Notes under the pieces: generated by a model
What the model saw: only the letters and a program-made list of their open reading frames with translations
Told to the model about the DNA's origin: nothing
Database searches by the model: none
Made by a program: the position numbers and the translations under genes
Source: Chloroflexota bacterium
GTDB taxonomy: Bacteria; Chloroflexota; Anaerolineae; Anaerolineales; Villigracilaceae
Direction of reading: 5' to 3'
DNA length: 50,555 nucleotides
Assembly: GCA_005778035.1 (NCBI GenBank)
Contig: SXKT01000070.1
Coordinates: 1 to 50,555, forward strand
In this document: piece by piece, positions 34,538 to 41,846 of the stretch
Position numbering within the stretch: position 1 is the stretch's first letter
Layout: each line of letters starts with the position of its first letter

Positions 34538-36120
34538 TTGTTCCTCGATTCTTCAAAATTGGAGAAAAGGTTGTTGGTAAAGAGAGTATTCTTGCCTACA
34601 GCCAGCTTTTCAATCACAACATCATCGGCTGTTTGGTACGATTGGACAGCCTCGGTATAATTGCCGATCATTCGGTATTGGTCACCGATCAAATTCCAGG
34701 CTGTGCGTTTTTTGTGATCGTCGGTAAACAACGAAGCGCCTTTTTTCAAGTTTTCCAATGCGCTGGTGGGTAATCCCATCATGGAATAAAGAACTCCCAG
34801 GTTGGTAAAAGCGACCCCATTATTGCTGTCCAGGCGGATCGCTTGTTGGAAAGCAGCTTCGGCTTGTTTCATGTCTTTGCCGCGCAGAAGCACGTTACCA
34901 ATCTCGGTCCACATGTCCGCGTTCAGCTGGCTAACATCTACTTTCGCTTGGTTTGAATCTGTGTTGTTGAAGGATGATGAAATGGCGAATGCCGCAATGG
35001 CTTGGTCTACCCCATTTACTTGGGTGTAAAGCTTGCCGAGAATGCTCCAATATCGTTGTTCGTCTGATTCTGAAGTAGCCAATTTAACACACACCTTGTA
35101 TGCCGCAATGGCCTGATCGATCAAACCTTTCATTTCGTACCCTTTGGCCAGCTGCTCGGCAGCCTCAATGTTACCGGGGTTGGCCACCATCGCCGATTCC
35201 AGATCTGTAATGGGCGCATTGTTGTCAGTAGAAATAATGGTTTTGGAATAGAAAGCCCGGGGATCTGTTTTTTCGATCTCTGCCAGTTTCAGATCCAATT
35301 CCTGCTCTTCTGCAAATGCGCCGCGTTCGTGCGCAAAAAACTTTTTGGCCTTGATGCAAACGATTTTGGTGAACTTGCTTTGGGAAGCCTGTGAAGCTTT
35401 GCATGCGGTTGCCAGAGCGTTTTGGACAGCCTGTGAGTCTCCGTTTTGCCAGGCAACAACTGCCTGGGCAATCGCGTCCTGCACATCACCATCGATGTCA
35501 CTTGTGACATCTTGGAAGTTCAAATAGCCCTCTTGGCCAAGTCCCATTTCATCAATTTGCTTGGCAGGTGCAATACCAAACCTATCCACCACGGTGGAGA
35601 TCGCAGGTTGCGCGATGGTTGCGTCCAAACCGCTGGTAGAAGCCTCGTCTTCCAATTCGATCACTCGATGACGGGAAGCCCATAGGTCTGGCGCGCTGTG
35701 GGCAAATAACGCAGATTCTTCCTGTGTAAGCCAAACTACCATCCGAATGCCATTTTCGATGATCGAACGTTTGTTACTGTCCAAAATATCGATCAATTTA
35801 CTGATCTGGCTAACCGGAGTATTGCTGTTGATGGGATCAATTGAAATGACCGCGTTGCCATCCTTTACGCGAGACAGAAGGCTGACAAACTCGCCAGTGG
35901 CATCGTATTCCACCTGGTACATCACCTGGTCCATTTTGTTCCTGATAAGCTCTGAAGCCAACTGTTTTTGGGCGGTTTTACGGATGGCTGCGGAAGTATA
36001 GATGGCGAAGACAATCGAGGGGCGGCTCCAACGGTAAGCCATCGCAATTTCCTCGGCAATGGTGGTAACCTTGGTTTCGAGGGATTCAGGGTCAAAGCAA
36101 ATGCAGGCTGTTTTAGTCAT
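34534..36120 (-). CDS. TPR protein with an N-terminal domain shared with the divergent 209-aa protein
   Basis: A 528-residue protein. The N-terminal domain (about 1-160) includes EEIAMAYRWSRPSIVFAIYT near residue 23 and the closing block GIRMVVWLTQEESALFAHSA, then PDLWASRHRVIEL near residue 144. TPRs start near residue 300 (AAEQLAKGYEMKGLIDQAIA, WTEIGNVLLRGKDMKQAEAA, AFTNLGVLYSMMGLPTSALE, WNLIGDQYRMIGNYTEAVQS). The N-domain type is familiar from TPR/STAND-associated proteins of Chloroflexota and cyanobacteria, as I recall, but has no known function to me. It overlaps the ATPase stop by 8 nt (ATGACTAA) and the next gene by 4 nt. Confidence 0.82.
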   Translation of the reverse strand: MTKTACICFDPESLETKVTTIAEEIAMAYRWSRPSIVFAIYTSAAIRKTAQKQLASELIRNKMDQVMYQVEYDATGEFVSLLSRVKDGNAVISIDPINSNTPVSQISKLIDILDSNKRSIIENGIRMVVWLTQEESALFAHSAPDLWASRHRVIELEDEASTSGLDATIAQPAISTVVDRFGIAPAKQIDEMGLGQEGYLNFQDVTSDIDGDVQDAIAQAVVAWQNGDSQAVQNALATACKASQASQSKFTKIVCIKAKKFFAHERGAFAEEQELDLKLAEIEKTDPRAFYSKTIISTDNNAPITDLESAMVANPGNIEAAEQLAKGYEMKGLIDQAIAAYKVCVKLATSESDEQRYWSILGKLYTQVNGVDQAIAAFAISSSFNNTDSNQAKVDVSQLNADMWTEIGNVLLRGKDMKQAEAAFQQAIRLDSNNGVAFTNLGVLYSMMGLPTSALENLKKGASLFTDDHKKRTAWNLIGDQYRMIGNYTEAVQSYQTADDVVIEKLAVGKNTLFTNNLFSNFEESRNK

Positions 36121-37381
36121 TCAACACCGCCTTCAAAACGGGGTGAACATCAAACCAGTTCTCTCCGTTCTTATATTCCAATAAGGCAAGCAATTGCAGC
36201 AAAGGGCGAATACGCTCGCTGGATTGCATGTGATTATTTTTGAAGAAATTTCTCAATACCGCGATGTCTTCTTTTTCTAATATGCGGCGATATTCATTCC
36301 GAATCTCGGTAGCAGCCCATTCAACATCGGTTTTATCAACCTGATCGGCATTTCGTCTCCGTGCACGGCCAATGGCAGTGCGCATGATCCTCGCCATCTC
36401 CCGGAAAACACCACCGCTATAGGTAATGGCCAGCAACAAAGCTTGCGGTTCGATCAGGCGCGATTCCATCCGCTTGGATACAAAAAGTTTCATTGTCTCG
36501 TAGCCCTCTTTCACGTACTGTTCGGGCAAACGATGTGGGTGTAACATCACATTCGGTAAAAACATTGCCTGATCACGGATGGCATCAAATTCCTTGCTGT
36601 AAAACAACGCCGAGGAAACCGTATAGACGATAGCGCAATTGGGTTGCAGCATGATCTCACGTCGCTCCTGGAAGATAGATTTGGCTTCCTTCAAACCTGG
36701 CTTGTCCAAATCGTCGATCAAGATCAGTGGTATCCGGCCATCCCGAGCTTGCACCGCGCCTGCGATGCTGTTGATAACATCGATCAATCCGGTTACATTT
36801 TTATCGATCACCTGGCGGATCTGCCGGCGGGTCTTGGGCTCCATACGCATCTTTAAGCTGGCATTGGCAAAAAAGGCTTCAAGGCCCGCGCCAACTTCCA
36901 TGTTGGAATACTTGCCTTCTTTTACTGTTGTCACTTCTTCTTCAACCCGTCCGCGCCAACTTTCCAGGTCCTTCATCAACTTGGAAGGCAATACACCGCC
37001 CTGTTTTCGAAATTCCAAGAACATTCGGCCACCCATCGCCAACAACACATCTCGGAAGTCAAGATCAATGATGTCAGCTTCGTCGCGGATGCTAAAAACT
37101 ACCGGCCAAAATTTTTTCTGTATCTGAGGATTTGCCATCAAGTGCAGGAGTTCAGTAGACTTTCCACAACCGCGATGGCCGGAGAAAAAGAACTTGGGTG
37201 GCTTATAAAACGGGGAAAGCAAACCATCGATCAACTCCGCAATTGGATCTCCAGGCCTCGTGATGTAAAAGGGATTGGGTTTGCCGTTTGTGCCTGCTTC
37301 CAATGGCAGATCCAGCTCAAAATTAAGCCAGGCTCTGTCAAAATCCGTCGCGCGCAAGTAATTAAAGTGATTGGTCATCAT
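36113..37381 (-). CDS. STAND/AAA-type P-loop ATPase
   Basis: A 422-residue soluble ATPase. Walker A is FFFSGHRGCGKSTELLHL near residue 66, and Walker B is IPLILIDDLDKPGL near residue 218. The GHRGxGKSTEL form and the later segments (AIVYTVSSALFYSKEF, MLHPHR) resemble STAND/KAP-like signalling ATPases rather than ring-forming AAA+ enzymes. A C-terminal helical/winged-helix-like part (LLAITYSGGVFREMARIMRT, RIRPLLQLLALLEYKNGENW) follows. It probably acts as a nucleotide switch for the TPR partners. The stop of the MraZ-like gene overlaps its ATG by one base (TAATG). Confidence 0.85.
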   Translation of the reverse strand: MMTNHFNYLRATDFDRAWLNFELDLPLEAGTNGKPNPFYITRPGDPIAELIDGLLSPFYKPPKFFFSGHRGCGKSTELLHLMANPQIQKKFWPVVFSIRDEADIIDLDFRDVLLAMGGRMFLEFRKQGGVLPSKLMKDLESWRGRVEEEVTTVKEGKYSNMEVGAGLEAFFANASLKMRMEPKTRRQIRQVIDKNVTGLIDVINSIAGAVQARDGRIPLILIDDLDKPGLKEAKSIFQERREIMLQPNCAIVYTVSSALFYSKEFDAIRDQAMFLPNVMLHPHRLPEQYVKEGYETMKLFVSKRMESRLIEPQALLLAITYSGGVFREMARIMRTAIGRARRRNADQVDKTDVEWAATEIRNEYRRILEKEDIAVLRNFFKNNHMQSSERIRPLLQLLALLEYKNGENWFDVHPVLKAVLND

Positions 37382-37800
37382 TATTTCCCGAAGCAGATAG
37401 AGATCGAGGGGTCAAATTCCAGCGTGCCACTGGTGAGGGCGCTCATCTGTTCAGTCCAGCCAGAGCGGCTCCAAACTTCCAAATACATTCCCTGTCCAAC
37501 CAATACCACTTCGTCGCCCAGGTTTTCCGGCAACGGCAATTCAACCTCGCCCTCAGCGTTGGCCATTACCAGGTTGGCATTGCCAACCAAAAGGCGTTGC
37601 AACACACGGGCAGCCGGGTTGAGGATGTTCATTGCCCTTAAGCTGGATTCGATGGCAAAAAATGTCGCGCTAGGCACCAGTAATAAGTTATTTTCAAAAC
37701 CCAAAGTTAATACCCAACCTAACCCACCTTCCGCCTGGTAACGAGCGGGCAGGTGAAATTTCTTGTTGGTGGCTTTGGCAGTCTCTGTTCCAATGAACAA
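37381..37800 (-). CDS. MraZ-like double-AbrB-fold protein
   Basis: A 139-residue protein with the two-repeat MraZ layout: LPARYQAEGGLGWVLTLGF and NLLLVPSATFFAIESSLRAM in the first half, LQRLLVGNANLVMANAEGEV and VVLVGQGMYLEVWSRSGWTE in the second. In standard MraZ each repeat carries a DNA-contacting Gly-Arg (K-G-R-L and Q-G-R-I). Here the matching places read NKKFHLP and EGEVELP, so the key Arg residues are missing. It is not next to mraW/ftsL as true mraZ is. AGAAGGAGAAG precedes the ATG. It is the first gene of the five-gene operon and may be a structural or altered regulator. Confidence 0.8.
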   Translation of the reverse strand: MFIGTETAKATNKKFHLPARYQAEGGLGWVLTLGFENNLLLVPSATFFAIESSLRAMNILNPAARVLQRLLVGNANLVMANAEGEVELPLPENLGDEVVLVGQGMYLEVWSRSGWTEQMSALTSGTLEFDPSISICFGK

Positions 37801-37953
37801 TTTGTCTTCTCCTTCTGTCTAATTACAACCAAAGTTTACGTCCTGACCCTTTTTAGCCATATCCTACAAGTAGGGTTATTTGACGGATATTTAGGGCATC
37901 AAAATACCCAATTTTTTAAGGCAAATTTGGTCAAGATTGCCTGTCCTTGGTTG
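37801..37953. promoter_or_regulatory. Divergent intergenic region with GGG-type direct repeats
   Basis: Three related units, TAGGG (37871), GACGG (37882) and TAGGG (37892), recur at about 10-11 bp on the plus strand. Known MraZ boxes are TGGG direct repeats at about 10 bp, so these could be operator sites for an MraZ-type protein. The minus-strand gene has a possible TGTAAT -10 near 37820. Function is not proven. Confidence 0.3.
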
Positions 37954-37989
37954 TATAATTGACCATAAGAGTATGGTCATTAATGACCA
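37954..37989 (+). promoter_or_regulatory. TATAAT box followed by overlapping palindromic operators
   Basis: TATAAT (37954-37959) is followed at once by TGACCATA-AGAG-TATGGTCA (37960-37979) and, overlapping it, the perfect 16-bp palindrome TGGTCATTAATGACCA (37974-37989). The half-site TGACCA/TGGTCA thus occurs three times in alternating orientation between -10 and the ATG at 37999. This is the layout of a repressor operator on the start site. The -35 is weak, which fits activator or repressor control. Confidence 0.6.
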
Positions 37990-37998
37990 GAAACCGAT

Positions 37999-38628
37999 AT
38001 GTCAAGTAAAAAGTTGATCTTTTCAACCCTAACCGATGAGCTGGAGTTGGCGGTCAAATGGCGAAGGCCATCCATCAGCATCATCACTGCACGCGACCCA
38101 CTTCGCTTTTTGGATCTCGCGCTGAACTTGTCCCTCATGGCCACCGATCTGGGTTTGCGGGTTCAACACCTCCACGCCACACCGCGCCAATTCGACTTGC
38201 CCTTGCGAATGCGTGATGCCAGTTACCGAAATGGCACCCTTTTCATCTGTACCGGTTTTTCCAACGGGGGAGGAGAAGGCGATCGAAACGCCTATACAGC
38301 GCTAAACATCCGGCGCGAGTGGTTGGTAGATCTTGGGATCAAGGCTGTTTTTTGCCCCACCGCAGCCGAAGCTCGAATACTTCCACGAGTAGCACCCGAT
38401 TTCTGGGTATTTCGCCATCACGCTTATGAATATCCCGCAGTGAGCACCATCTCGCTCGAAAAGGTGCCAGCGAGCAACGCCATCGCACTTCGCGGCTGGC
38501 TGGATCCATCCTGGCTCAAAATGCCTGTTACCCGTTCCACCGATCATCAGGCAGCCTTTGCCCTAAAATGGCTGGATGGCCGATCAAACTCATTTTCAAA
38601 CAACTCTGGCCAGAAAGGGAATAAATGA
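37999..38628 (+). CDS. Stand-alone homologue of the TPR protein N-terminal domain (209 aa)
   Basis: A 209-residue soluble protein. DELELAVKWRRPSISIITAR near residue 13 and the block LVDLGIKAVFCPTAAEARIL, then APDFWVFRHHAYEY near residue 132, match the corresponding parts of the 528-aa TPR protein encoded divergently. In both, an R-x-x-P-S-I strand opens the domain and A-P-D-(F/L)-W...R-H-(R/H)-x-x-E closes it. It carries no TPR part of its own. I do not recognise a named family. ATGA overlap couples it to the response regulator. The operator-like palindromes lie just upstream. Confidence 0.78.
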   Translation: MSSKKLIFSTLTDELELAVKWRRPSISIITARDPLRFLDLALNLSLMATDLGLRVQHLHATPRQFDLPLRMRDASYRNGTLFICTGFSNGGGEGDRNAYTALNIRREWLVDLGIKAVFCPTAAEARILPRVAPDFWVFRHHAYEYPAVSTISLEKVPASNAIALRGWLDPSWLKMPVTRSTDHQAAFALKWLDGRSNSFSNNSGQKGNK

Positions 38629-39287
38629 AAATCCTGCGAATTGTCGTAGTCGATGAACAAACTGTGGTCCGCGAGGGTTTGGTATCGATCCTCTCCTACC
38701 TGTCCGATATCCGGATATCAGGAGTGGCAAAGGACGCCGCGGAAGCTGTGAATGTCTGCAGGCAGGACAAGCCTGATGTGGTCCTTCTTGATCCAATAAC
38801 CTCCGAAGGAGATGGATTTGAAATTATCCATAAGGTGCTTGAAGTATCTCCTTCTTCAAAAGTCCTGGTCCTTACCAGTGTTTCCGACGCAGAGAAGGTG
38901 ACCAAGGCCATCAAGGCTGGCGCAATTGGTTACCTTTTAAAAAACTCGGATTGGGATACACACCTGCTGGCAATTCGCACGGTTTCGACCGGCCAATCTT
39001 TTTTCGACCCATCCTTCACAAGCAGTGTCATTACACAACTTTCACAAGATAAAAAGCCTGCCGATTCTGAGATGCAAAGCGATACACTAACCGACCGCGA
39101 AAAGCAAACCTTGGCACTGATCGCCAAAGGATTAAAAAACGCCGAGATCGCTGAAAAAATGGTGGTTCACGAACGTACAATCGCCAAATACGTTGGCAGC
39201 ATCCTTGCCAAACTTCATATGGATAACCGCACTCAGGCAGCTTTGTATGCGATCAATAACGGGTTAGACAAATACGAGGAAGAATGA
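38625..39287 (+). CDS. NarL/FixJ-type response regulator
   Basis: A 220-residue protein with a receiver domain and a LuxR-type HTH. The receiver has the acidic pair in RIVVVDEQTVVREGL, the phospho-acceptor Asp in VVLLDPITSEGDGF near residue 56, the Thr in VLVLTSVSD and the Lys in YLLKNSDW, so it should be phosphorylatable. The C-terminal HTH reads LTDREKQTLALIAKGLKNAE with ERTIAKYVGSILAKL. No histidine kinase gene is adjacent. It is coupled by 4-nt overlaps to both neighbours. It is a candidate to bind the TGGTCA palindromes upstream of the operon. Confidence 0.92.
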   Translation: MKILRIVVVDEQTVVREGLVSILSYLSDIRISGVAKDAAEAVNVCRQDKPDVVLLDPITSEGDGFEIIHKVLEVSPSSKVLVLTSVSDAEKVTKAIKAGAIGYLLKNSDWDTHLLAIRTVSTGQSFFDPSFTSSVITQLSQDKKPADSEMQSDTLTDREKQTLALIAKGLKNAEIAEKMVVHERTIAKYVGSILAKLHMDNRTQAALYAINNGLDKYEEE

Positions 39288-40105
39288 ACGAGAATCAAAA
39301 AAATAAAATTATCATCGGTGGCATATACGGAATTACCGCCGCCATTGTTTTCAGCTTTGCCGCTGCTGGTTACAACGCCAGCCAATACGCCAAAGCCCAC
39401 ATCGTAAATGCCTGGTTGGCATACATGCTATTGGCCGCTGTCACAATCCCAATCGGTGTTATTGCCGGTACACTCAGCATTCGCTTTGGCAGCACAGCAA
39501 AAAGCGCGCTCATTTGGCTGCTTGCTGGCTTTCTCAGCTCTATTTCAGCAACCTTGTTACCTTTGTGGCTTGTGCCAACTATCGTGGCAAATACCAATCC
39601 CGCCCAAGCCCCATTCCTCCAATTTTCATGGGAAGAATCTTTTATTTTTTTATTGGGTTTTTCGACAGCCATCACTCTTGTCGCTTTCGTGATCTTGGGC
39701 ATGCTGGAAAATTCTTTGGTAGATAGCGCTTATTACGCAAATTCAGCCGGCGCAGTATTGCCTGCGCTTTTGGTTAGCGCATTGCTGGCAGGTATCATCG
39801 GAGGGGTCGCCGACGCACTCATCAATCGCCCCATCCGCCAATCGGTAATGGCACTGGAAAAAGTCATTAGTTTCCAGTTAGCCCACTTGGATGATGTGCT
39901 GCCGAAAGAAACATCCCGGGCAATGCGCCTCTCATCTCTTAGACAGGTCAAACCAATGCTGGACCAAAATTGGAAAATGTACCTTGCTTCGGTCGATTTG
40001 ACATATTCAGAGACCCACATCCTGCTGGAGACGAACGGGCAGTTATCACTCTGTTACATATTTACCGACCAGGTCTCCAATTGCATGCCACAAACCAACA
40101 AATGA
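39284..40105 (+). CDS. Polytopic membrane protein, unknown family
   Basis: A 273-residue protein with about five hydrophobic helices (residues about 8-28, 44-65, 73-97, 118-145 and 155-178), then a cytosolic C-terminal domain of about 90 residues (SVMALEKVISFQLAHLDDVL). I do not recognise it. No kinase motif is visible, so it is not the sensor for the response regulator by sequence, although it could relay a membrane signal. It starts in ATGA overlap with the response regulator gene, and the next gene follows by 16 nt. Confidence 0.75.
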   Translation: MNENQKNKIIIGGIYGITAAIVFSFAAAGYNASQYAKAHIVNAWLAYMLLAAVTIPIGVIAGTLSIRFGSTAKSALIWLLAGFLSSISATLLPLWLVPTIVANTNPAQAPFLQFSWEESFIFLLGFSTAITLVAFVILGMLENSLVDSAYYANSAGAVLPALLVSALLAGIIGGVADALINRPIRQSVMALEKVISFQLAHLDDVLPKETSRAMRLSSLRQVKPMLDQNWKMYLASVDLTYSETHILLETNGQLSLCYIFTDQVSNCMPQTNK

Positions 40106-40121
40106 TCAAGGAAGCCTATCC

Positions 40122-41237
40122 ATGACCATCGAACCATTCGCGATTGAACGCTATTTTGCCAAACATGAGTTTTCTGCCCGCTACCTGCTCAGCGCAAGTG
40201 ATTGCGAAGGCCTGCCCATGCGCGAGTTGATAGAAAAATCGCCTTCGCCGGCCCGCGATATGTGGAACCAACTTAAATTAAATTACACCGAATCGCAAGG
40301 TCACCCAATATTGCGTGGTCTGATCGCAGCCATGTATCCCGGACTTCAAGCAAGCAACATATTGGTTGGCGCACCAGAAGAGCTGATCTACATCACCATG
40401 CGAACCCTATTAAAACCCGGTGACCATGTTGTTGTGCTGGCGCCTTGTTACCAATCGCTTGCCAGTGTCGCAAAAGCAATCGGCTGCACAGTAGAACTTT
40501 GGTACCTGCATGAACAATTCGGCGCCTGGGAAATGGATCTGGAAGAACTCGCCAGAAAACTGAATAGCAAGACACGTTTGGTTGTCGTAAACTTCCCCAA
40601 TAACCCAACCGGTTTTTTGCCCAACAAAACCCAATTCCAACAACTGATCCAAATGGTCTCAACCAACGGGGCAACCTTATTTTGCGATGAGATGTACCGA
40701 TTTCTCGAACCCACGGACACTGAGAGGTTACCGAGTGCATCCACTGAGAGCAATAATGCCATATCCCTGTGCGGCATGTCCAAATCCTTTTCCCTGCCTG
40801 GCCTGCGGTTGGGTTGGTTGGCTTGCCAGGATGAAAGCCTGATCTCCCGATTGCTGGTTTATAAAGATTACACAACCATCTGTAATAGCGCTCCATCGGA
40901 GGTATTGGCGATCATGGCGCTTTATGCTAGCGAACGCATTCTTTCCAGAAATGTGAACATGATCCAGGTTAATACAGACCTGAGCCGGAAAACCTTCGAG
41001 AAATTTCCCAACTTGGTTCGTTGGATCACACCCTCGGCGGGTTCTGTTGCTTTCCCGGCATGGACTGGCAACCAAAACCTTGCGCTATTGGTGGAAAAAT
41101 GGGTTAACGAGCGAGGTTTGATGGTGGTCCCTGGGGAGTATTTTTTGGTTGCCAATGACCACTTTCGGGTCGGTTTGGGTAGAGAAAACTACCCCGAATC
41201 GCTGGGTGTACTTGCTGATATTTTGGGAAAAATGTAG
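40122..41237 (+). CDS. Class I/II PLP-dependent aminotransferase
   Basis: A 371-residue fold-type I enzyme. Motifs: VVVNFPNNPTGFLPNKTQF near residue 153, LFCDEMYRFLEP near residue 187 and the Schiff-base Lys in LCGMSKSFSLPGLRLGW near residue 221. The N-terminus (EPFAIERYFAKHEFSARYLL, then GLPMRELIEKSP) resembles the branch that includes capreomycidine-synthase-like aminotransferases, so the substrate may be unusual. It sits 16 nt behind the membrane protein gene, on the same strand, probably in the same transcript. Whether it belongs functionally with the signalling genes is uncertain. Confidence 0.88.
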   Translation: MTIEPFAIERYFAKHEFSARYLLSASDCEGLPMRELIEKSPSPARDMWNQLKLNYTESQGHPILRGLIAAMYPGLQASNILVGAPEELIYITMRTLLKPGDHVVVLAPCYQSLASVAKAIGCTVELWYLHEQFGAWEMDLEELARKLNSKTRLVVVNFPNNPTGFLPNKTQFQQLIQMVSTNGATLFCDEMYRFLEPTDTERLPSASTESNNAISLCGMSKSFSLPGLRLGWLACQDESLISRLLVYKDYTTICNSAPSEVLAIMALYASERILSRNVNMIQVNTDLSRKTFEKFPNLVRWITPSAGSVAFPAWTGNQNLALLVEKWVNERGLMVVPGEYFLVANDHFRVGLGRENYPESLGVLADILGKM

Positions 41238-41278
41238 CGTAAGGTAAATTATGGATCGGTTCAACTGCAAGTCAATGG

Positions 41279-41284
41279 TATAAT
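41279..41284 (+). promoter_or_regulatory. Extended -10 of tRNA-Arg
   Basis: TGG-TATAAT is an extended -10. It ends 8 nt before the first base of the tRNA, so the predicted transcript has a 5' leader of about 2 nt. The -35 is weak. Confidence 0.55.
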
Positions 41285-41292
41285 CTCGGCAC

Positions 41293-41365
41293 GCCTTCGT
41301 AGCTCAATGGATAGAGCGCCTGACTTCGGATCAGTAGGTTGGGGTTTCGAATACCTCCGAGGGCA
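41293..41365 (+). tRNA. tRNA-Arg (anticodon TCG)
   Basis: A full cloverleaf folds from 41293. Acceptor GCCTTCG/CGAGGGC has one G-T pair. The D-stem is GCTC/GAGC. The anticodon loop is CTTCGGA with TCG at 41326-41328, reading CGA and, by wobble, other CGN codons. The T-arm is GGGGT-TTCGAAT-ACCTC with one G-T pair. The anticodon stem CCTGA/TCAGT has a C-T mismatch at its outer pair. The discriminator is A41365; CCA is not encoded (CAA follows). Confidence 0.93.
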
Positions 41366-41366
41366 C

Positions 41367-41400
41367 AAAAAACGGGCAGCCTGCAGGCTGCCCGTTTTTT
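41367..41400 (+). terminator. Intrinsic terminator of tRNA-Arg
   Basis: A perfect 15-bp stem (41367-41381 with 41386-41400) with loop TGCA and a T-run inside the 3' arm. It begins 1 nt after the base following the discriminator, so the whole tRNA unit spans only about 120 bp. Confidence 0.88.
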
Positions 41401-41446
41401 CATCTGTGAGCCATCGTTGAAATTCATCACCCCCTGAAGGTCGTTG

Positions 41447-41680
41447 CTAAGAAGAATACAGCCCCAAATGTGAGAACCATAACACAATAGTAACCAGGCA
41501 AATCATAAATCCAGGCACAGGCAACCATTTTTTGGCAACTTTATAGTAAAGGCGCAAAAAGGCTTAATAACCACCCTGCAATCATTACCCACCCATTTGG
41601 CAAAACGACTCTCCATCAAAGCCAATGCCTGGTGAAAAATCGCATATAAAGCAATAGGTTTTTTAAAAGCTATTCCATCA
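41447..41680 (-). pseudogene. Possible decayed membrane-protein gene remnant in a 446-bp gap
   Basis: The region 41401-41846 has no intact gene. On the minus strand three successive frames give membrane-protein-like pieces: KPIALYAIFHQALALMESRF, then GWVMIAGWLLSLFAPLL, then RLYYKVAKKWLPVPGF and MICLVTIVLWFSHLGLY ending at a stop near 41447. The pieces would join if two frameshifts were corrected. Family not recognised. The reading is suggestive only; the rest of the gap shows nothing I can name. Confidence 0.25.
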
Positions 41681-41846
41681 AGTATTGGCTAAACCTATGC
41701 AAAAATCCCGGCCGCGGTTGTTACCAATGCAATTAAGTTGCCAAATTCTGAATGTTATTGGATAAACTGTCAAAAAATCCAGGCTTGAATCTATAGCCAA
41801 CCGGAAAAATATTGAGAGGGCAGCTCCCAAACGAATTCTTGACCCA

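Noticed and set aside
37960..37989. CRISPR or transposon end
   Set aside because: The repeats are two overlapping palindromes at a promoter, with no spacer array, no target duplication and no transposase nearby.
41272..41487. 71-codon minus-strand ORF over the tRNA
   Set aside because: It covers the tRNA and its terminator; coding is implausible.
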